A DNA stretch of 5,274 bases from JBDRGC01 sp043818215 (GTDB taxonomy: Bacteria > Chloroflexota > Anaerolineae > Anaerolineales > UBA11858). Shown here in pieces: positions 4,999 through 5,274 of this stretch. Made by a program: the position numbers and the translations under genes. How positions within the stretch are numbered: the stretch's first letter is position 1; every line of letters starts with the position of its first letter. The stretch lies in the NCBI GenBank assembly GCA_043818215.1, contig JBDRGC010000467.1, positions 1 through 5,274 on the forward strand, in the 5' to 3' direction. The notes beneath the pieces were generated by a model that did not search any database, was not told the origin of the DNA, and saw nothing but the letters and a program-made list of their open reading frames with translations.

Positions 4999-5028
4999 CC
5001 TTATGTAAAATAAGGTACCTAGAAAGAG

Positions 5029-5057
5029 GAAAACCTGGAGATAGCCTCCAGGTTTTC
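5029..5057 (+). terminator. Intrinsic terminator after tRNA-Asp
   Basis: GAAAACCTGGAG (5029-5040) and CTCCAGGTTTTC (5046-5057) form a perfect 12-base-pair stem with loop ATAGC. The four Ts sit at the base of the stem, opposite four As, so the hairpin is nearly symmetric and could also work from the minus strand. It lies 30 bases after the tRNA. Confidence 0.75.
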
Positions 5058-5073
5058 GCGTTAAACAGGATTT

Positions 5074-5108
5074 TGCTCACCGATGAAAGATATCGGTGGG
5101 CATTTTTT
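5074..5108 (+). terminator. Second intrinsic terminator, before the HTH gene
   Basis: TGCTCACCGAT (5074-5084) pairs with ATCGGTGGGCA (5092-5102) over 11 positions including one T-G pair, with loop GAAAGAT. Six Ts (5103-5108) follow immediately, then GTTT. This is a textbook Rho-independent terminator on the + strand. Its position 22 bases before the next start codon means the HTH gene should be insulated from tRNA read-through, unless it acts as an attenuator in that gene's leader. Confidence 0.75.
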
Positions 5109-5130
5109 GTTTAATCCAAAGGATGGTGTC

Positions 5131-5274
5131 ATGACTAAAACTGCGAGAGATATCATTAACCAAATAGAAGCTCTACGATTTATCACTGTTCTGGAGACCG
5201 CAATCATCATGGACGTGGATAAAGAACAGATCTATGAATGGCTGCGATCCGGGAAGTTGAAAGGATATCAGTTT
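5131..5274 (+). CDS. Helix-turn-helix DNA-binding protein (excisionase/MerR-type HTH), 3' end outside the window
   Basis: The first 48 codons are visible and open to the window edge. The ATG at 5131 is preceded by AAAGGA (5118-5123) with a 7-base spacer, the only good ribosome binding site in the window. Residues about 17-48 (RFITVLETAIIMDVDKEQIY, then EWLRSGKLKGYQF) follow the pattern of the HTH_17/excisionase-type winged HTH: a lead-in strand, a first helix with Ala-Ile-Ile, a turn, a recognition helix ending in Y-E-W-L, then the S-G-K-L-K-G-Y wing. Such domains occur in phage or plasmid excisionases, in small regulators, and as the N-terminus of larger proteins, so the function cannot be fixed from this fragment. 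The middle of the motif (MDVDKEQ) differs from the common LGVSRxT. The DNA looks less GC-rich than tex and lies just downstream of a tRNA gene, which would suit an accessory element, but no integrase is visible. Confidence 0.75.
   Translation, partial: MTKTARDIINQIEALRFITVLETAIIMDVDKEQIYEWLRSGKLKGYQF

Noticed and set aside
4820..5080. Minus-strand reading frame of 86 codons containing GTTGIEPAISGLTGRHVRP
   Set aside because: This is the reverse complement of the tRNA-Asp gene read as protein, a common false annotation. It also runs through the terminators and the palindromic element.
5105..5120. Promoter for the HTH gene (TTTAAT at 5110-5115)
   Set aside because: The -10 match is good, but it overlaps the terminator T-run, has no -35 at the right distance, and would leave almost no leader before the ribosome binding site.

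Overview
The window looks like a piece of a chromosome from a moderately GC-rich bacterium. The fructokinase and Tex sequences, and the density of short interspersed repeats between genes, remind me most of Chloroflexota (Anaerolineae-like). That assignment rests on recollection of family resemblance, not on a search. I see three confident protein genes (an IS transposase fragment, a ROK-family fructokinase and a Tex-type RNA-binding protein), one tRNA-Asp gene, and the first 48 codons of a helix-turn-helix protein that leaves the window on the right.

Layout from left to right. Positions 1-1039 are the 3' part of an ISNCY/IS1202-like insertion sequence: the C-terminal two thirds of its DDE transposase, then about 270 bases of non-coding tail with several paired arms, ending in two copies of a GGACAT-type terminal motif. 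Positions 1040-1572 hold no gene I can support. They are a mosaic of inverted short repeats: a nested GGTTGAGTAG/TCGAAACC pair, a pair of GCGCGGAGA-like arms, and a hairpin element between those arms. The last repeat directly abuts the fructokinase start. The fructokinase (1573-2466, +) and tex (2435-4600, -) converge and overlap by 32 bases.

Upstream of tex lie a perfect 11-copy 7-base tandem repeat (ATTGGAG on the + strand), a TATAAT box on the tex strand, and an 86-base palindromic element. A degenerate cousin of the 7-base repeat also lies inside the tex coding region, in frame. A promoter and tRNA-Asp(GUC) follow on the + strand. Then come two intrinsic-terminator hairpins in a row and an excisionase/MerR-type HTH gene with a good ribosome binding site.

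The fructokinase, tex and tRNA-Asp are ordinary housekeeping functions with no obvious joint pathway. I do not see a defence system, CRISPR array or novel multi-gene system. The unusual content is the repeat landscape: simple repeats in the tex leader and inside tex, several inverted-repeat elements, and a structured IS tail. The HTH gene beside a tRNA gene may be the edge of an accessory element, but no integrase or attachment repeat is visible.
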